A stretch of 64,000 nucleotides of DNA from Pseudomonas saxonica (GCF_007858365.1 NZ_VFIO01000005.1:186001-250000), one strand, 5' to 3'. Numbered from the stretch's first letter, positions 46,803 through 55,427 are shown. Notes: generated from the letters alone by a model not told the origin. Numbers and translations: made by a program.

Positions 46803-47260
46803 AACAACGCCGCCGTCATACGCCCACGGCCTTGCAGCGAGCGCACAGCCTGCTGACTGAAAGACAAAAAGGTTTCGGCGCGTTCCGGGGCTTCTTTGCC
46901 GGTGTTTTCGGCGCTGTCACGGCGGGTCACGGTGGCAAACTGGGTCAACAGGCTGGCTTTGGCGCGGGAGTAAACGGCGCGCTTGTAAGTCGCTACGTGA
47001 AAAGTACGTTCGGGCAGCACCCTGGTATCAGCAGATTTCACACAGCTCACGCCTGCGGACTGCCACCGGGATTTACAACGGGCCAAGTCCGCGTTGACCT
47101 CGAACATAGCCGTGGTCAAATCAACGACCAGCATGTCGCCCAGGTACTCACCCGGCAGGCGATAGCCTTTCTGGAACTCGCTCACCGACAAGTCGGGCCA
47201 AAAGCCGTCATTGTCGATTTGCTGTTCCACCAACGTGGTGGGTTTGCCTGAAAAGCTCAT
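46799..47260 (-). CDS. head completion protein (gpL-like)
   Basis: A 153-residue protein, with WPDLSVSEFQKGYRLPGEYL near residue 20 and AVYSRAKASLLTQFATVTRR around 90, both typical of P2 gpL, which seals the packaged head for tail joining. A 96-bp gap separates it from the small terminase gene. Confidence 0.85.
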   Translation of the reverse strand: MSFSGKPTTLVEQQIDNDGFWPDLSVSEFQKGYRLPGEYLGDMLVVDLTTAMFEVNADLARCKSRWQSAGVSCVKSADTRVLPERTFHVATYKRAVYSRAKASLLTQFATVTRRDSAENTGKEAPERAETFLSFSQQAVRSLQGRGRMTAALL

Positions 47261-47356
47261 TGCTGGGCGCTCAAATAGGGCGGGAGAACTGTTTCAGGGA
47301 GGCAGGCCATAAATGGCTAACTCTCATCCACAGTTTCCCGCTGGGGGGGTAGTCGG

Positions 47357-48070
47357 TTATTCGGTGGCCGGTACGGCCGCTTCTTTCTGTTCTTTTTCCA
47401 GTGCCTTGCGCACACCAGACAGGCGCGTCCCTACGCCGATTTCCGGGTACAGCTCCGCCGCACGCTCAAAGTGATGAGCGGCTTTGGCCCACTCTTTGGT
47501 GTCGATGGCCAGAATCCCGACCAACTTGTGGTAGCGCGCGGGAATACGTTCAAACAACTGCCACTCACCATCGACCCACGGCAACAGATCCGACAGGTAT
47601 GGTTCAGGGCTTCGACCGGCTTTGTGCTCGGCCTCGGCCCACTCGATCAACTCGTCAGCCACAAAGGTCGGAATGTCTCGCCTGAATCGCTCAGGCATTT
47701 CTTGACCCTGACTCATAGCGAAGCGAGCAAGCCCCAGACCTTCTTCAAACTGCGCGGTGTCGAACAGCCACACCACCACCTGCATCAGCACCGGATTGGC
47801 GTGATTAACACCACTGTCGATGTAGCGCGTGACGTAGTCCTGGTACTTGGGCAGCAGCTCGTCACGTTTGAGCTGTTGGCGAGCTTCGCGGCTGTTGATC
47901 GCGCTGACGCGCTCCAGATCAACAGCCAGTGCCGCTTCCATCAGCTTGAGATGCTTTTGCGCGTTAGCCGGGCTGGCCAGCGCGGTCGATGAGCTGTAGG
48001 GCACAGCTTTCGCCTCGACCGCAGGGCCTTGCGCAAGTACACGCCGCTTGTGGGCCAAGGCGAGGCTCAT
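47357..48070 (-). CDS. terminase small subunit (gpM-like)
   Basis: A 237-residue protein, MSLALAHKRRVLAQGPAVEA, KLMEAALAVDLERVSAINSR, LLPKYQDYVTRYIDSGVNHA. This is the P2 gpM type, which recognises and cuts the cos site. Its start overlaps the capsid stop by 1 bp. The C-terminal RAAELYPEIGVGTRLSGVRK with a charged helix is usual. Confidence 0.87.
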   Translation of the reverse strand: MSLALAHKRRVLAQGPAVEAKAVPYSSSTALASPANAQKHLKLMEAALAVDLERVSAINSREARQQLKRDELLPKYQDYVTRYIDSGVNHANPVLMQVVVWLFDTAQFEEGLGLARFAMSQGQEMPERFRRDIPTFVADELIEWAEAEHKAGRSPEPYLSDLLPWVDGEWQLFERIPARYHKLVGILAIDTKEWAKAAHHFERAAELYPEIGVGTRLSGVRKALEKEQKEAAVPATE

Positions 48071-49092
48071 CAGATCAGCTCCAGGTTGCCAGCTTCGATT
48101 GCCGCGAAATTTTCCAGCTGCTCGATCACATAGCCCTCATTACGTCCGTTGTAATCTTCGACGCGGGAGCGCTTCGGATTTTCGAGAACATGACGACGCC
48201 AGCTGCTGTCTTGAAAGTAAATCGACAGGTTGTCCCAGCTGGTGACCAGTAGGCCGGTGGCCGGGAAGTGCGGGACTACGAAAGACGGCAAACCGCCATA
48301 GGTCGCAATCACCTGGGCGCCTTCGATTCGCTCTTTTTCGGTCGGAGTGTCGCCTTGCTTGGCGTAGAGCTTGCCCTTGTCGCTGGCCAACAGATCGCTG
48401 CCAATGATTGCAATCAAGTCGCCCGCATCGCGGAACACTGGATCAATCATCTGTTTGACGTCATGCACCAGGGCGTCAAGGTTCGCGTAATCGCCACCCA
48501 CACCCAGGGTGATTTTGCCTTCGGCCTGGCCTTCTTTCAGCACCTGCGCCGGAATCTGTTCACGGGCAATTTGCAACCAGCCTTTGTTCACGTCCTGAAG
48601 CATGGGGAACGCAGCAATGTCGGTTTGCGGTGCCGCGTGCGTACCGTGGAAACCGATCATGATCCGGTCGAGGGCAATCTGACGTTGCACAGCAGCCGTG
48701 TAGCGGTCGGCAAAGTCCGGGAATTTGGCCCAACTATCGATTTTGGCAAAGGACAACGCCACGTCGGATTCGGTGTGGAACAACTCATAACCGATCTCTG
48801 ACAGGTCGCTAAAGTCTTTAGCTTCGCGATCAGTGGTCTTGGTGTTGGTGCGGCTCGACACCGGGCCACTCACCCCCATCATCACCTTTTGACCTTTGAT
48901 TTCAGTCACTGGCACGACGTTAATTCGCTCAAGAAAGTCGGCTTTCTCGGTGATTCGATCGTTCAGTTCCTGAGCCACGCTGGGTTCAACGGCGAACTGA
49001 CGGGAAACATCATTGACGTTGTACGCTTCGCCCAAATCATCTTGCAGCAGCGCAAATTGATCCTGGCCGTGAGCACTAAGAGACTGGGCCAT
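48070..49092 (-). CDS. major capsid protein (gpN-like)
   Basis: A 340-residue P2 family capsid protein. Recognised by AVEPSVAQELNDRITEKADF, LERINVVPVTEIKGQKVMMG and DNLSIYFQDSSWRRHVLENP. Length fits P2 gpN (357) before processing. It lies directly after the scaffold gene without a gap. Confidence 0.93.
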   Translation of the reverse strand: MAQSLSAHGQDQFALLQDDLGEAYNVNDVSRQFAVEPSVAQELNDRITEKADFLERINVVPVTEIKGQKVMMGVSGPVSSRTNTKTTDREAKDFSDLSEIGYELFHTESDVALSFAKIDSWAKFPDFADRYTAAVQRQIALDRIMIGFHGTHAAPQTDIAAFPMLQDVNKGWLQIAREQIPAQVLKEGQAEGKITLGVGGDYANLDALVHDVKQMIDPVFRDAGDLIAIIGSDLLASDKGKLYAKQGDTPTEKERIEGAQVIATYGGLPSFVVPHFPATGLLVTSWDNLSIYFQDSSWRRHVLENPKRSRVEDYNGRNEGYVIEQLENFAAIEAGNLELI

Positions 49093-50004
49093 TTACACCG
49101 CTCTCCGCTTGTTGCTGCGGGTGTTTACGCCAGTGGTGCGCGCAACTGGGCGTGTTTGGGCCGTGTTCAAAAGCTTGCTGAACTTCTTGTCCATTTCTTC
49201 AAGACGCTTTTCCAGCGCGCTTTGGCCTTTGCGGCGACGGGACATTTCACGGTCTTTGTCCGCGTCATCCAGAATCGTCTCGACGGAGTCCTGCACATCA
49301 TCAATCAGGGTCTGATCGACCTCTTCTGTGACAGCTGGAACCAGTGTTTGGAGACCGGCAGCCACAATCAATAGCTGCTCGATGAGGGCTTGTGCAGCCT
49401 TGGCTGTTGCTTCATCCATTGGGATTTTGCTCTCGGTGGGGGTTGGGGTTTCGTCGGGCTTTGACTCAACGCCGAAGTGCTTTAAAAGCCCTTTGAACAC
49501 GGCGGCCAACTTGGTGAACTCGCCGTTAGGCTCTTCCTCGACCAACTCCCCCAACGCAACAGACGCGGCGTAATACGAGGTCTTATTGGTCTTGCGGGAA
49601 AAGTAGAGTTCTTGAGTGCCCAGGCTGGCCGGCTCATCCGTCACGGCAAGTCCGGTCAAATAAGCTTTGCCACTACCGGCGAAGTTCGGGGTGATTTCGA
49701 TGCTGGTAAACAGCTTCTGGCCCAAGTCATTGAGGCGCAGCAGTTGATCGTTGGGTTTTAACTGGGCTTCAAGGGCGATTTGGCCTGGCTCCAGATCCTC
49801 AGCGTCTTCCAGCAAGCGCACCGAAAACACAGTGCCGTGGGAGCCATGCCAGCGTTCGTGTTCGCACCAAATAACAGCGGTGTACCGCGACGACTTGTAG
49901 GTCTCGGCGATGTCGCGCAGTTCCTGGGGAAGGATTTCGCGACCGTCAGCGGTGGTGCCGCTGGTGGCGACACGTTTCCAAACTGAAACAAGGGAACGGG
50001 GCAT
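49093..50004 (-). CDS. capsid scaffolding protein / protease (gpO-like)
   Basis: A 303-residue protein; N-terminal protease-like part (YTAVIWCEHERWHGSHGTVF, FTSIEITPNFAGSGKAYLTG, LAVTDEPASLGTQ) and a C-terminal helical scaffold part. It guides procapsid assembly and cuts itself and the capsid. I chose ATG 50004 (MPRSLVSVWK); a TTG at 50022 would add six residues. It diverges from the large terminase with about 160 bp between, where the late promoters should lie. Confidence 0.88.
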   Translation of the reverse strand: MPRSLVSVWKRVATSGTTADGREILPQELRDIAETYKSSRYTAVIWCEHERWHGSHGTVFSVRLLEDAEDLEPGQIALEAQLKPNDQLLRLNDLGQKLFTSIEITPNFAGSGKAYLTGLAVTDEPASLGTQELYFSRKTNKTSYYAASVALGELVEEEPNGEFTKLAAVFKGLLKHFGVESKPDETPTPTESKIPMDEATAKAAQALIEQLLIVAAGLQTLVPAVTEEVDQTLIDDVQDSVETILDDADKDREMSRRRKGQSALEKRLEEMDKKFSKLLNTAQTRPVARTTGVNTRSNKRRAV

Positions 50005-50166
50005 GGTGCTAACTGCGCTCAATCGGTGAGTTGAGCCGCCACGATAGGGAGCCGACGCCGCTCAAACAAACGATTGCTTTCCGATCTTCTCCTATATTCA
50101 CGATCTAGGAGGAACGCGGAAATTAACACCGCGTTCGACGCGTTTTCGCCGCTTAGACTGCGGCCC

Positions 50167-52212
50167 ATGTTCTATTCAAAAGAAATTAAAGAAGCCGCCA
50201 AACGCCTGTTTCTGCGCCGCTGTAAGGCCAAAGAAATTCAAGCGCAACTCAACCTGCCCAACATTCGGATCGTCTATTACTGGATCCGCCAAGGCGGGTG
50301 GGAAGACATGCTGTCGGATGAGGAGCCGCTGACCGCAGTTGGCCGTCGTATCACCCTGATCCTCGACAAGCAGACCACGCTGACAAAGGGGGATCTGGAC
50401 GAGCTCGACCGCCTGACCACTGTGCGCGAGCGCCTGTTAAAGCAAAGCGCAAAGCCGGTCCCGGCCCCGACCGGAGAGCAACCGGCAGACGCTGGCCAGC
50501 CTCGGGAAGGCCGCCGCCGTGAGCGGGGGGAGCGCGCAGACAAAAGCGGGGGCAAGCGTGAGAAAAAGATTAAGAACGATGTCAGCGGCCTGACCGAAGT
50601 GGACTTTCTGGATAAGTTCATCGGCAGTATGTACGGCTACCAAAAAGAGCTCTTCGCCGCCAAACAGAATCCATTGTATTGCCGCATCCGCAACATCCTC
50701 AAAAGCCGCCAAGTAGGCTTGACCTACTACTTCGCGGGTGAAGCGTTTATGGACGCCGTGCTCACCGGCGACAACCAGATATTTCTGTCGGCCAGTCGTG
50801 CCCAGTCCGAGATTTTCCGTAGCTACATCATCCAGTTTGCCCAGCAGTGGTTTGGCCTTGAGCTGACCGGCAACCCGATCCAGTTGAGCAACGGCGCCGA
50901 GCTGCGCTTTCTGAGCACCAACAGCAGCACCGCACAGGGCCATCACGGCCATGTGTACGTGGATGAATACTTTTGGATCCGCGACTTTGAAAAGCTCAAT
51001 ACCGTGGCCAGTGCCATGGCCACGCACAAAAAGTGGCGCAAGACCTACTTTTCAACACCGAGTGCGGTCACGCATCAGGCGTATCCGTTCTGGACAGGCG
51101 AAGTGTTCCGCAACAGCAAGCGCGGTAAAAAACTCGCTGCTGACTGGCCGAAAGACAAACCAATCGCCCAAGGCGCCCTGTGCCCGGATGGGCAGTGGCG
51201 CAAGATCATCACCATTGACGACGCCATAGCCGGTGGCTGTGACTTGTTCGACCTCGCACAGCTCCAGCTGGAGTACGACGAAGACAAGTTTGAGCAACTG
51301 TTTCGCTGCAAATTCATTGACAGCACCATGAGCGCCTTTGCCCTGTCCGATCTGGAACGCTGCTATTCCGACTTGGCCCTGTGGACAGATTACGATCCGG
51401 ACGACGCCAGACCTTACGGCAACAGCCCGGTCTGGCTGGGCTATGACCCAAGCCGCACCCGTGACGACGCCACGTGTGTAGTCATTGCTCCGCCGCTTGA
51501 ACCCGGTGCCAAGTTCCGGATTCTGGAAAAACACAGTTGGCGTGGCCACTCGTTCACCTTCCAGGCAGCCCAGGTCAAGAAACTAACCGAGCGTTTCAAT
51601 GTGCAGCACATCGGTATTGATACCACCGGCATCGGTTACGGCGTGTTCGACCTGGTGCGGGACTTCTTCCCGCGTGCGACCCCAATTCATTACAGCCTCG
51701 AAGCCAAGAACACCCTGGTACTCAAAGCCCAGGACACGATTCAAGGCAGCCGTATTGAATGGGATGCGGGCTGGACTGACATTGCCCAAGCCTTCCTGAC
51801 GATCAAACGCGGCACTACCAACAGCGGACAAGTCACCTACAGCGCATCGCGTACCGATGCCACCGGCCACGCCGACGTGGCATGGGCGGTCATGCACGCC
51901 CTACAGAACGAACCTCTCAACACCAACAAGCAGCGACGCAGTCGCTACGCACTCAGCGGATCGAACAGCAATGGCCCGGCAAAAAAAGCAGCAGCAACCC
52001 AAAGCACAACTAGGGCGCACGCGAGCGTTTTCGTTCGGGGCACCGGAACAAGTCCTCAGCGAAAACATCGGGCAGTACTTGGGAATATTTGCCAGCAACG
52101 ACGGGCGCCTTTACACACCGCCAGTGTCGCGCCAAGGCTTGGCCAAACTGCTGCGCGCCAACGCGCACCACGGCGCCATTCCAGGCTTCAAGCGCAACTT
52201 GCTGTTGCGTGA
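50167..52212 (+). CDS. large terminase ATPase (gpP-like) with unusual C-terminal extension
   Basis: A 681-residue motor protein that pumps DNA into heads. The adenine/Walker region is RNILKSRQVGLTYYFAGE near residue 180, Walker B is HVYVDEYFW near 263, and a nuclease domain begins at about WLGYDPSRTRDDATCVVI near 425. The ATG at 50167 (MFYSKEIKEAAKRLF) is the family start; the open frame extends further up without support. The last 80 residues, after KQRRSRYALSGSNSNGPAK, are basic and overlap the portal gene by 242 bp in another frame. P2 gpP is about 590 residues. A lost stop codon could explain this. Confidence 0.88.
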   Translation: MFYSKEIKEAAKRLFLRRCKAKEIQAQLNLPNIRIVYYWIRQGGWEDMLSDEEPLTAVGRRITLILDKQTTLTKGDLDELDRLTTVRERLLKQSAKPVPAPTGEQPADAGQPREGRRRERGERADKSGGKREKKIKNDVSGLTEVDFLDKFIGSMYGYQKELFAAKQNPLYCRIRNILKSRQVGLTYYFAGEAFMDAVLTGDNQIFLSASRAQSEIFRSYIIQFAQQWFGLELTGNPIQLSNGAELRFLSTNSSTAQGHHGHVYVDEYFWIRDFEKLNTVASAMATHKKWRKTYFSTPSAVTHQAYPFWTGEVFRNSKRGKKLAADWPKDKPIAQGALCPDGQWRKIITIDDAIAGGCDLFDLAQLQLEYDEDKFEQLFRCKFIDSTMSAFALSDLERCYSDLALWTDYDPDDARPYGNSPVWLGYDPSRTRDDATCVVIAPPLEPGAKFRILEKHSWRGHSFTFQAAQVKKLTERFNVQHIGIDTTGIGYGVFDLVRDFFPRATPIHYSLEAKNTLVLKAQDTIQGSRIEWDAGWTDIAQAFLTIKRGTTNSGQVTYSASRTDATGHADVAWAVMHALQNEPLNTNKQRRSRYALSGSNSNGPAKKAAATQSTTRAHASVFVRGTGTSPQRKHRAVLGNICQQRRAPLHTASVAPRLGQTAARQRAPRRHSRLQAQLAVA

Positions 52213-52990
52213 ATTCATTCCCTCTGACGGCCTAAGTGTCCACACCATGCGCTGTGCAGGTCTGGACTTCATGGTGTTTGGCGAAGCCTACCTGCTCAAA
52301 CAATACAACGTGTTCGGGGAGGTGTTGGAGCTGGAGCATCTGCCCACGATCAACATGCGGGTAAAAGTTGAAGGCGGGTACGTGATGCTATTGCCGGACG
52401 GCAAAGAGGATGAGTTTGACCAAGACGAAATAGTCCATATCAAAGACTACGACGTAGAACAGAATATCTACGGGGTGCCTGACTATCTGGGCGGTCTGCA
52501 AGCCTTGCTGCTGAACGAAGCCGCGACCTTGTTTCGCCGCCGCTACTACAGCAACGGCGCCCACGCGGGCTATATCTTCTACACCAACGACCCAAACCTG
52601 ACCGAAGAAGACGAAGAAGAACTGCGCGCCCAAATCACCGCGAGCAAGGGTGTGGGTAACTTTCGATCTATGTTCGTCAATATCCCGGGCGGTTCTAAAG
52701 AAGCAATTCAGATCATCCCCGTGGGCGACTTTCAAGCCAAAGACGAACTGGAGAAGGTTAAGAACATCACCCGCAACGACGTGATCGCGGCATGGCGAAT
52801 GAACCCGGCACTGGCAGGCATCATCCCGGAAAACAGCGGTGGCTTTGGTGATATTGAAAAGATTGACCGGGTTTACACCAGCAATGAGATACGGCCGATC
52901 TGCCAGTTGTTTAACCAGGTGAATGATGTGTTACGGGAGGATAGGTGGATTGGGTGGCGGGAAGAGCCGAAGGTAGAAGCGGCCTTGTGA
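51971..52990 (+). CDS. portal protein (gpQ-like, PBSX type)
   Basis: A 339-residue portal subunit. It begins MARQKKQQQPKAQLGRTRAF, followed by FGAPEQVLSENIGQYLGIFA, and has LVLLNEAATLFRRRYYSNGA-like LLLNEAATLFRRRYYSNGAH near residue 185 and MNPALAGIIPENSGGFGDIE near 275. Length matches P2 gpQ (344). ATG 51971 is taken because it fits the family start; it lies inside the terminase reading frame. It forms the DNA channel at one capsid vertex. Confidence 0.9.
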   Translation: MARQKKQQQPKAQLGRTRAFSFGAPEQVLSENIGQYLGIFASNDGRLYTPPVSRQGLAKLLRANAHHGAIPGFKRNLLLREFIPSDGLSVHTMRCAGLDFMVFGEAYLLKQYNVFGEVLELEHLPTINMRVKVEGGYVMLLPDGKEDEFDQDEIVHIKDYDVEQNIYGVPDYLGGLQALLLNEAATLFRRRYYSNGAHAGYIFYTNDPNLTEEDEEELRAQITASKGVGNFRSMFVNIPGGSKEAIQIIPVGDFQAKDELEKVKNITRNDVIAAWRMNPALAGIIPENSGGFGDIEKIDRVYTSNEIRPICQLFNQVNDVLREDRWIGWREEPKVEAAL

Positions 52991-53036
52991 CGCACAGGCC
53001 GTAATTGATTGAGAACATTCCGTCCTGTGGCAAAAT

Positions 53037-53054
53037 AGTGTGCGTACGCACACT
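53037..53054. promoter_or_regulatory. 18-bp perfect palindrome upstream of ogr
   Basis: AGTGTGCGTACGCACACT lies 16 bp before the ogr start. The inner TGT-N2-GTAC-N2-ACA pattern recurs at 58392-58405 next to the repressor gene, which suggests a repressor operator. Confidence 0.65.
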
Positions 53055-53069
53055 TTTGGGGAAGGCATA

Positions 53070-53327
53070 ATGCGGATTACATGTAAGGAATGCACCGGTA
53101 GGGCTCGGATTGGGTCTAGAGAAAATATGAATGCTGGGTACGCCAAGCTATATTGTCAGTGCCTAAATCCCCATTGCGGGCATTCCTTTGTCATGGATCT
53201 CTCTTATTCCCATGCTTTGCGGCCTTCGGCGGCAGCGGTCGACCAATTAATCTTCGATCGACTTCGCACGCTTCCTATTAGCTGTCAGCAGCAGTTATTT
53301 GATCAACTTAACTCTTTGCCAGTTTGA
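53070..53327 (+). CDS. ogr: Ogr/Delta-type late transcription activator
   Basis: An 85-residue zinc-finger protein. MRITCKECTGRARIGSRENM provides Cys5 and Cys8; YCQCLNPHCGHSFV gives the second pair, spaced as in P2 Ogr and P4 Delta. It should bind upstream of the late promoters and recruit the alpha subunit of RNA polymerase. ATG 53070 follows GGGGAAGG; an upstream ATG at 53040 lies within the palindrome and is less likely. It is separated from the portal by 79 bp. Confidence 0.92.
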   Translation: MRITCKECTGRARIGSRENMNAGYAKLYCQCLNPHCGHSFVMDLSYSHALRPSAAAVDQLIFDRLRTLPISCQQQLFDQLNSLPV

Positions 53328-53515
53328 ATAACAACAGTGCCAAGTTTGCTGGAACACTCCAGCAAACGGCCGTGCGACCACATCATTGTAGCTACTACTC
53401 CTTCACTTTCATCCTCATTAAGTGCCCTTGCACCTACGCAGACGCTTAAACTGATAATGACTTTTGCAACTTCCTCTATAATGTCTCGCGTAGTTGTAAT
53501 GGTGCGCTGTTCCAT
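53303..53515 (-). CDS. hypothetical 70-residue protein
   Basis: The frame reads MEQRTITTTRDIIEEVAKVI, then ISLSVCVGARALNEDESEGV. It has a helical, amphipathic look and a plausible GGAA-rich start region, but no family is recognised. It converges on ogr with a 25-bp overlap. Low GC. May be a small accessory or control gene; coding status is uncertain. Confidence 0.4.
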   Translation of the reverse strand: MEQRTITTTRDIIEEVAKVIISLSVCVGARALNEDESEGVVATMMWSHGRLLECSSKLGTVVIQTGKELS

Positions 53516-53736
53516 TTCCGTAGTTCCATTTGCTGCTGTTCAGATGAGTGCACTTTACGTGTTGCATTTTCGGCTTGTCAAATATTTATTAATTATTTCA
53601 GGTTGGAAATAATCTGCCGATAAAGCGACACTACACCTTGTGTTTGCTAGTGTGAAGTTTTTTGATGTAGATGTTTTTTTATTCTTTTTGTTTAGAGGTT
53701 TATTGTGGTTTTGTCATGGCTGTATGTTCAGCTAAG

Positions 53737-53824
53737 CCGTTACAGCGTTACAGCGTTACAGCGTTACAGCGTTACAGCGTTACAGCGTTACAGCGTTACA
53801 GCGTTACAGCGTTACAGCGTTACA
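53737..53824. repeat. tandem array of 11 octamers GCGTTACA
   Basis: Ten perfect copies of GCGTTACA at 53745-53824 and one with a single change (CCGTTACA) at 53737-53744. A unit of eight is not a multiple of three, so this is not a coding repeat. Such an array could serve as iterons for a DNA-binding protein or vary in copy number by slippage. Confidence 0.97.
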
Positions 53825-53878
53825 ACATCAAATCGTAGTATGCGGTGACTTAAAAAGTTAAGGTTTGTTTTTCACTTA

Positions 53879-53902
53879 ATAAAAAGGGCGCAGAAGCGCC
53901 CT
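53879..53902 (-). terminator. terminator of the leftward early operon
   Basis: On the minus strand AGGGCGC-TTCT-GCGCCCT followed by TTTTATT; perfect 7-bp stem. It lies 45 bp after the last gene of the operon. Confidence 0.92.
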
Positions 53903-53946
53903 GATGTTGGAGTGACTTTGAGTTTGGTCTTTTATATCGCTATTGC

Positions 53947-54168
53947 TTAAATTCTGATAACACCATAAGAGCGTACTCCAGACGTATTTTCAAAAGCGGC
54001 TACAAGCAATCCAGATGGCAGATTTATACTAATTGTTCGGTTGCCAGTTTCATGAAATAACTTGCCAGTAGCTTCAACTAGATTAAAGGTAGGTGGAAGC
54101 CCAAGCTGTCTACGTGCATCCACATATTGAGCGTTGCTTAAAGAAACAAACTGGCCGTCAATAAACAT
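53947..54168 (-). CDS. hypothetical 73-residue protein
   Basis: [20 protein letters not shown], then [20 protein letters not shown]. It has beta-rich character near the end ([20 protein letters not shown]). No family is recognised. It overlaps the Arc-type gene by 11 bp, so the two are likely coupled, and it is the last gene before the operon terminator. Confidence 0.6.
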   Translation of the reverse strand: MFIDGQFVSLSNAQYVDARRQLGLPPTFNLVEATGKLFHETGNRTISINLPSGLLVAAFENTSGVRSYGVIRI

Positions 54169-54391
54169 GGGGTAGTCCTTTTTCTTCGAGTGTCTCGATT
54201 CGTTTCAATAGTTGAGCAATGAGTTTGTCTTGCTCGATTTTGAGTTGGTCTTGAATAAGAGAGCGCTGAATCCGTACGATTATTTCACCGTTCATACTGC
54301 GCTGATTCGTACGAGCGACTTCAGCAATTTCAGGGCGCAGCCCCTCGGGTAAGCGAAGAACAAATTTATCCAGTTCGCGTGATTCATTCAT
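54158..54391 (-). CDS. Arc-family ribbon-helix-helix DNA-binding protein
   Basis: A 77-residue regulator. [20 protein letters not shown] plus [20 protein letters not shown] follow the P22 Arc layout: a beta strand that enters the major groove (KFVLRLP), then two helices, with the conserved RSxNxEI. A C-terminal coiled coil ([16 protein letters not shown]) may aid oligomerisation. Autoregulation or control of the early operon is plausible. Confidence 0.85.
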   Translation of the reverse strand: MNESRELDKFVLRLPEGLRPEIAEVARTNQRSMNGEIIVRIQRSLIQDQLKIEQDKLIAQLLKRIETLEEKGLPHVY

Positions 54392-54659
54392 GAGTCAGCT
54401 CCTTGAAAGCTGTGGCGGCCAAAAATTGTGCAACTACAGCCGCGTCACGTTCTGATAGCTCGCCCAAGGTTTGTGCCATCTCGGCCAGGCTCTCAAGTTT
54501 CTGGCGAGCGTCTGGTGTCTTGTGGACAATGTAGCCAATCAGCGCCGCGCCGATCATGGCCGTGGCCAGCAGTGGGCGAGGGTGCTTAAAGATCTGGCTG
54601 TTTGGTTTCGGTGCTGTGGTAGCCTTACGTTCACTGCTGCTTGGGTGCTGTGCTTGCAT
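54384..54659 (-). CDS. hypothetical 91-residue protein with one membrane segment
   Basis: An N-terminal polar stretch ([20 protein letters not shown]) is followed by a hydrophobic segment [17 protein letters not shown] at about residues 30-46 and a helical tail. The start is well supported by AGAGGAG upstream. Unknown function, perhaps a small inner-membrane phage protein. It overlaps the Arc-type gene by 8 bp. Confidence 0.65.
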   Translation of the reverse strand: MQAQHPSSSERKATTAPKPNSQIFKHPRPLLATAMIGAALIGYIVHKTPDARQKLESLAEMAQTLGELSERDAAVVAQFLAATAFKELTHE

Positions 54660-54721
54660 GGTGTTGCTCCTCTTGCGGTGGTTGGTGTCGAGGAGGTGCG
54701 AACTCCTCGACGCCGTTTTAA

Positions 54722-54973
54722 TCAGGCCAGCTGCAATAGCGTGGCTGTGAATATCGGCTGCATTTCGCAGCGCACTTCAAACAACCCAAGATCACTACCC
54801 TCGACATCAGCCAGGTGTATGGCCGTGATGACTGTTGGGCAGTCCTCCGGGTGATCTTTCCAATGCATTGCGGCAGCCAGTTCAGCCAACTGTTCGGCTG
54901 TGCTGTTTTCAACGAATTGAACTGGCATATGTAAGCTGCCGGGTAGGGTGTTCGCGCAGTAAAGGATTTTCAT
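54722..54973 (-). CDS. hypothetical 83-residue protein
   Basis: MKILYCANTLPGSLHMPVQF, then VENSTAEQLAELAAAMHWKD. Soluble, acidic, with a mixed alpha/beta look. No family is recognised. GGAGAG lies upstream of the ATG. First gene after the repeat-rich region in the leftward early operon. Confidence 0.55.
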   Translation of the reverse strand: MKILYCANTLPGSLHMPVQFVENSTAEQLAELAAAMHWKDHPEDCPTVITAIHLADVEGSDLGLFEVRCEMQPIFTATLLQLA

Positions 54974-55427
54974 CGTGCGGTCTCTCCAGAGACTTCAATG
55001 CAAAAGAAAATGTGTGTCGCCATACGTTCGGCGGAACAACCGGAACAGACATGGTTTAAAAGGCTGTTTCCCCTGGCCCTTATGGTTTTGGCTGGCCCAG
55101 CACCTTGAAATACTGAGGCGGAACATTCCGGAACATGTTTTCTGGCTAAAACCGTGCAGCCCTTGAACGGTAAGGGTTTGCGAGTTGTTCCGCCTGAATG
55201 GCTTGCCGGAACAACTTCAGAACAGCTTTTGAAAGATTGTTCCGGCGTGTTCCTTTGTGTTCCGGGAGTGACTGCGAGGTGATGCCTGTTATCTATCTGT
55301 TTTTTATGGATATTTTTTAAGTTATAGATAGTGTTCCGGTTGTTCCGGCAAGACAGAGGACACACACGCATTTCACCAAAAAGCCTTAAACCAAGGCCCA
55401 TACGAAAGTCCTTCACACAAACTTTCA
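54974..55427. other. non-coding spacer, candidate phage replication origin
   Basis: A 454-bp gap inside an otherwise compact operon. It carries ten copies of CGGAACA/TGTTCCG (listed under the repeat entry) and an AT-rich patch at about 55295-55330 (TATCTGTTTTTTATGGATAT followed by TTTTTAAG). A reading frame crosses the whole gap on the minus strand, but its Cys/Arg-rich product and the repeats argue against coding. Confidence 0.6.
55032..55347. repeat. ten-copy CGGAACA repeat cluster with inverted 16-bp ends
   Basis: CGGAACA at 55032, 55041, 55119, 55129 and 55207; its complement TGTTCCG at 55186, 55238, 55258, 55332 and 55341 (first bases). The outer blocks CGGAACAACCGGAACA (55032-55047) and TGTTCCGGTTGTTCCG (55332-55347) are exact reverse complements. 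The cluster lies immediately downstream of the replication gene, as expected of iterons in an origin. Confidence 0.85.

Larger units (their letters stand above)
53516..53946. other. non-coding region between ogr side and early operon end
   Basis: About 430 bp of AT-rich sequence. It contains the 8-bp tandem array at 53737-53824 and the terminator at 53879-53902. I see no convincing gene; T-rich runs at about 53650-53700 suggest further structure. Confidence 0.6.

Noticed and set aside
50113..50135. AACGCGG/CCGCGTT inverted repeat between scaffold and terminase as an Ogr site
   Set aside because: It does not fit the TGT-N12-ACA pattern of Ogr boxes, and the position relative to a start site cannot be fixed.
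53337..53612. 91-codon plus-strand frame after ogr
   Set aside because: Opposite a more plausible 70-residue frame, with no ribosome site; product Ser/Val-rich without pattern.
53737..53824. Possible CRISPR array
   Set aside because: The units are 8 bp and directly adjacent with no spacers, and there are no cas genes.
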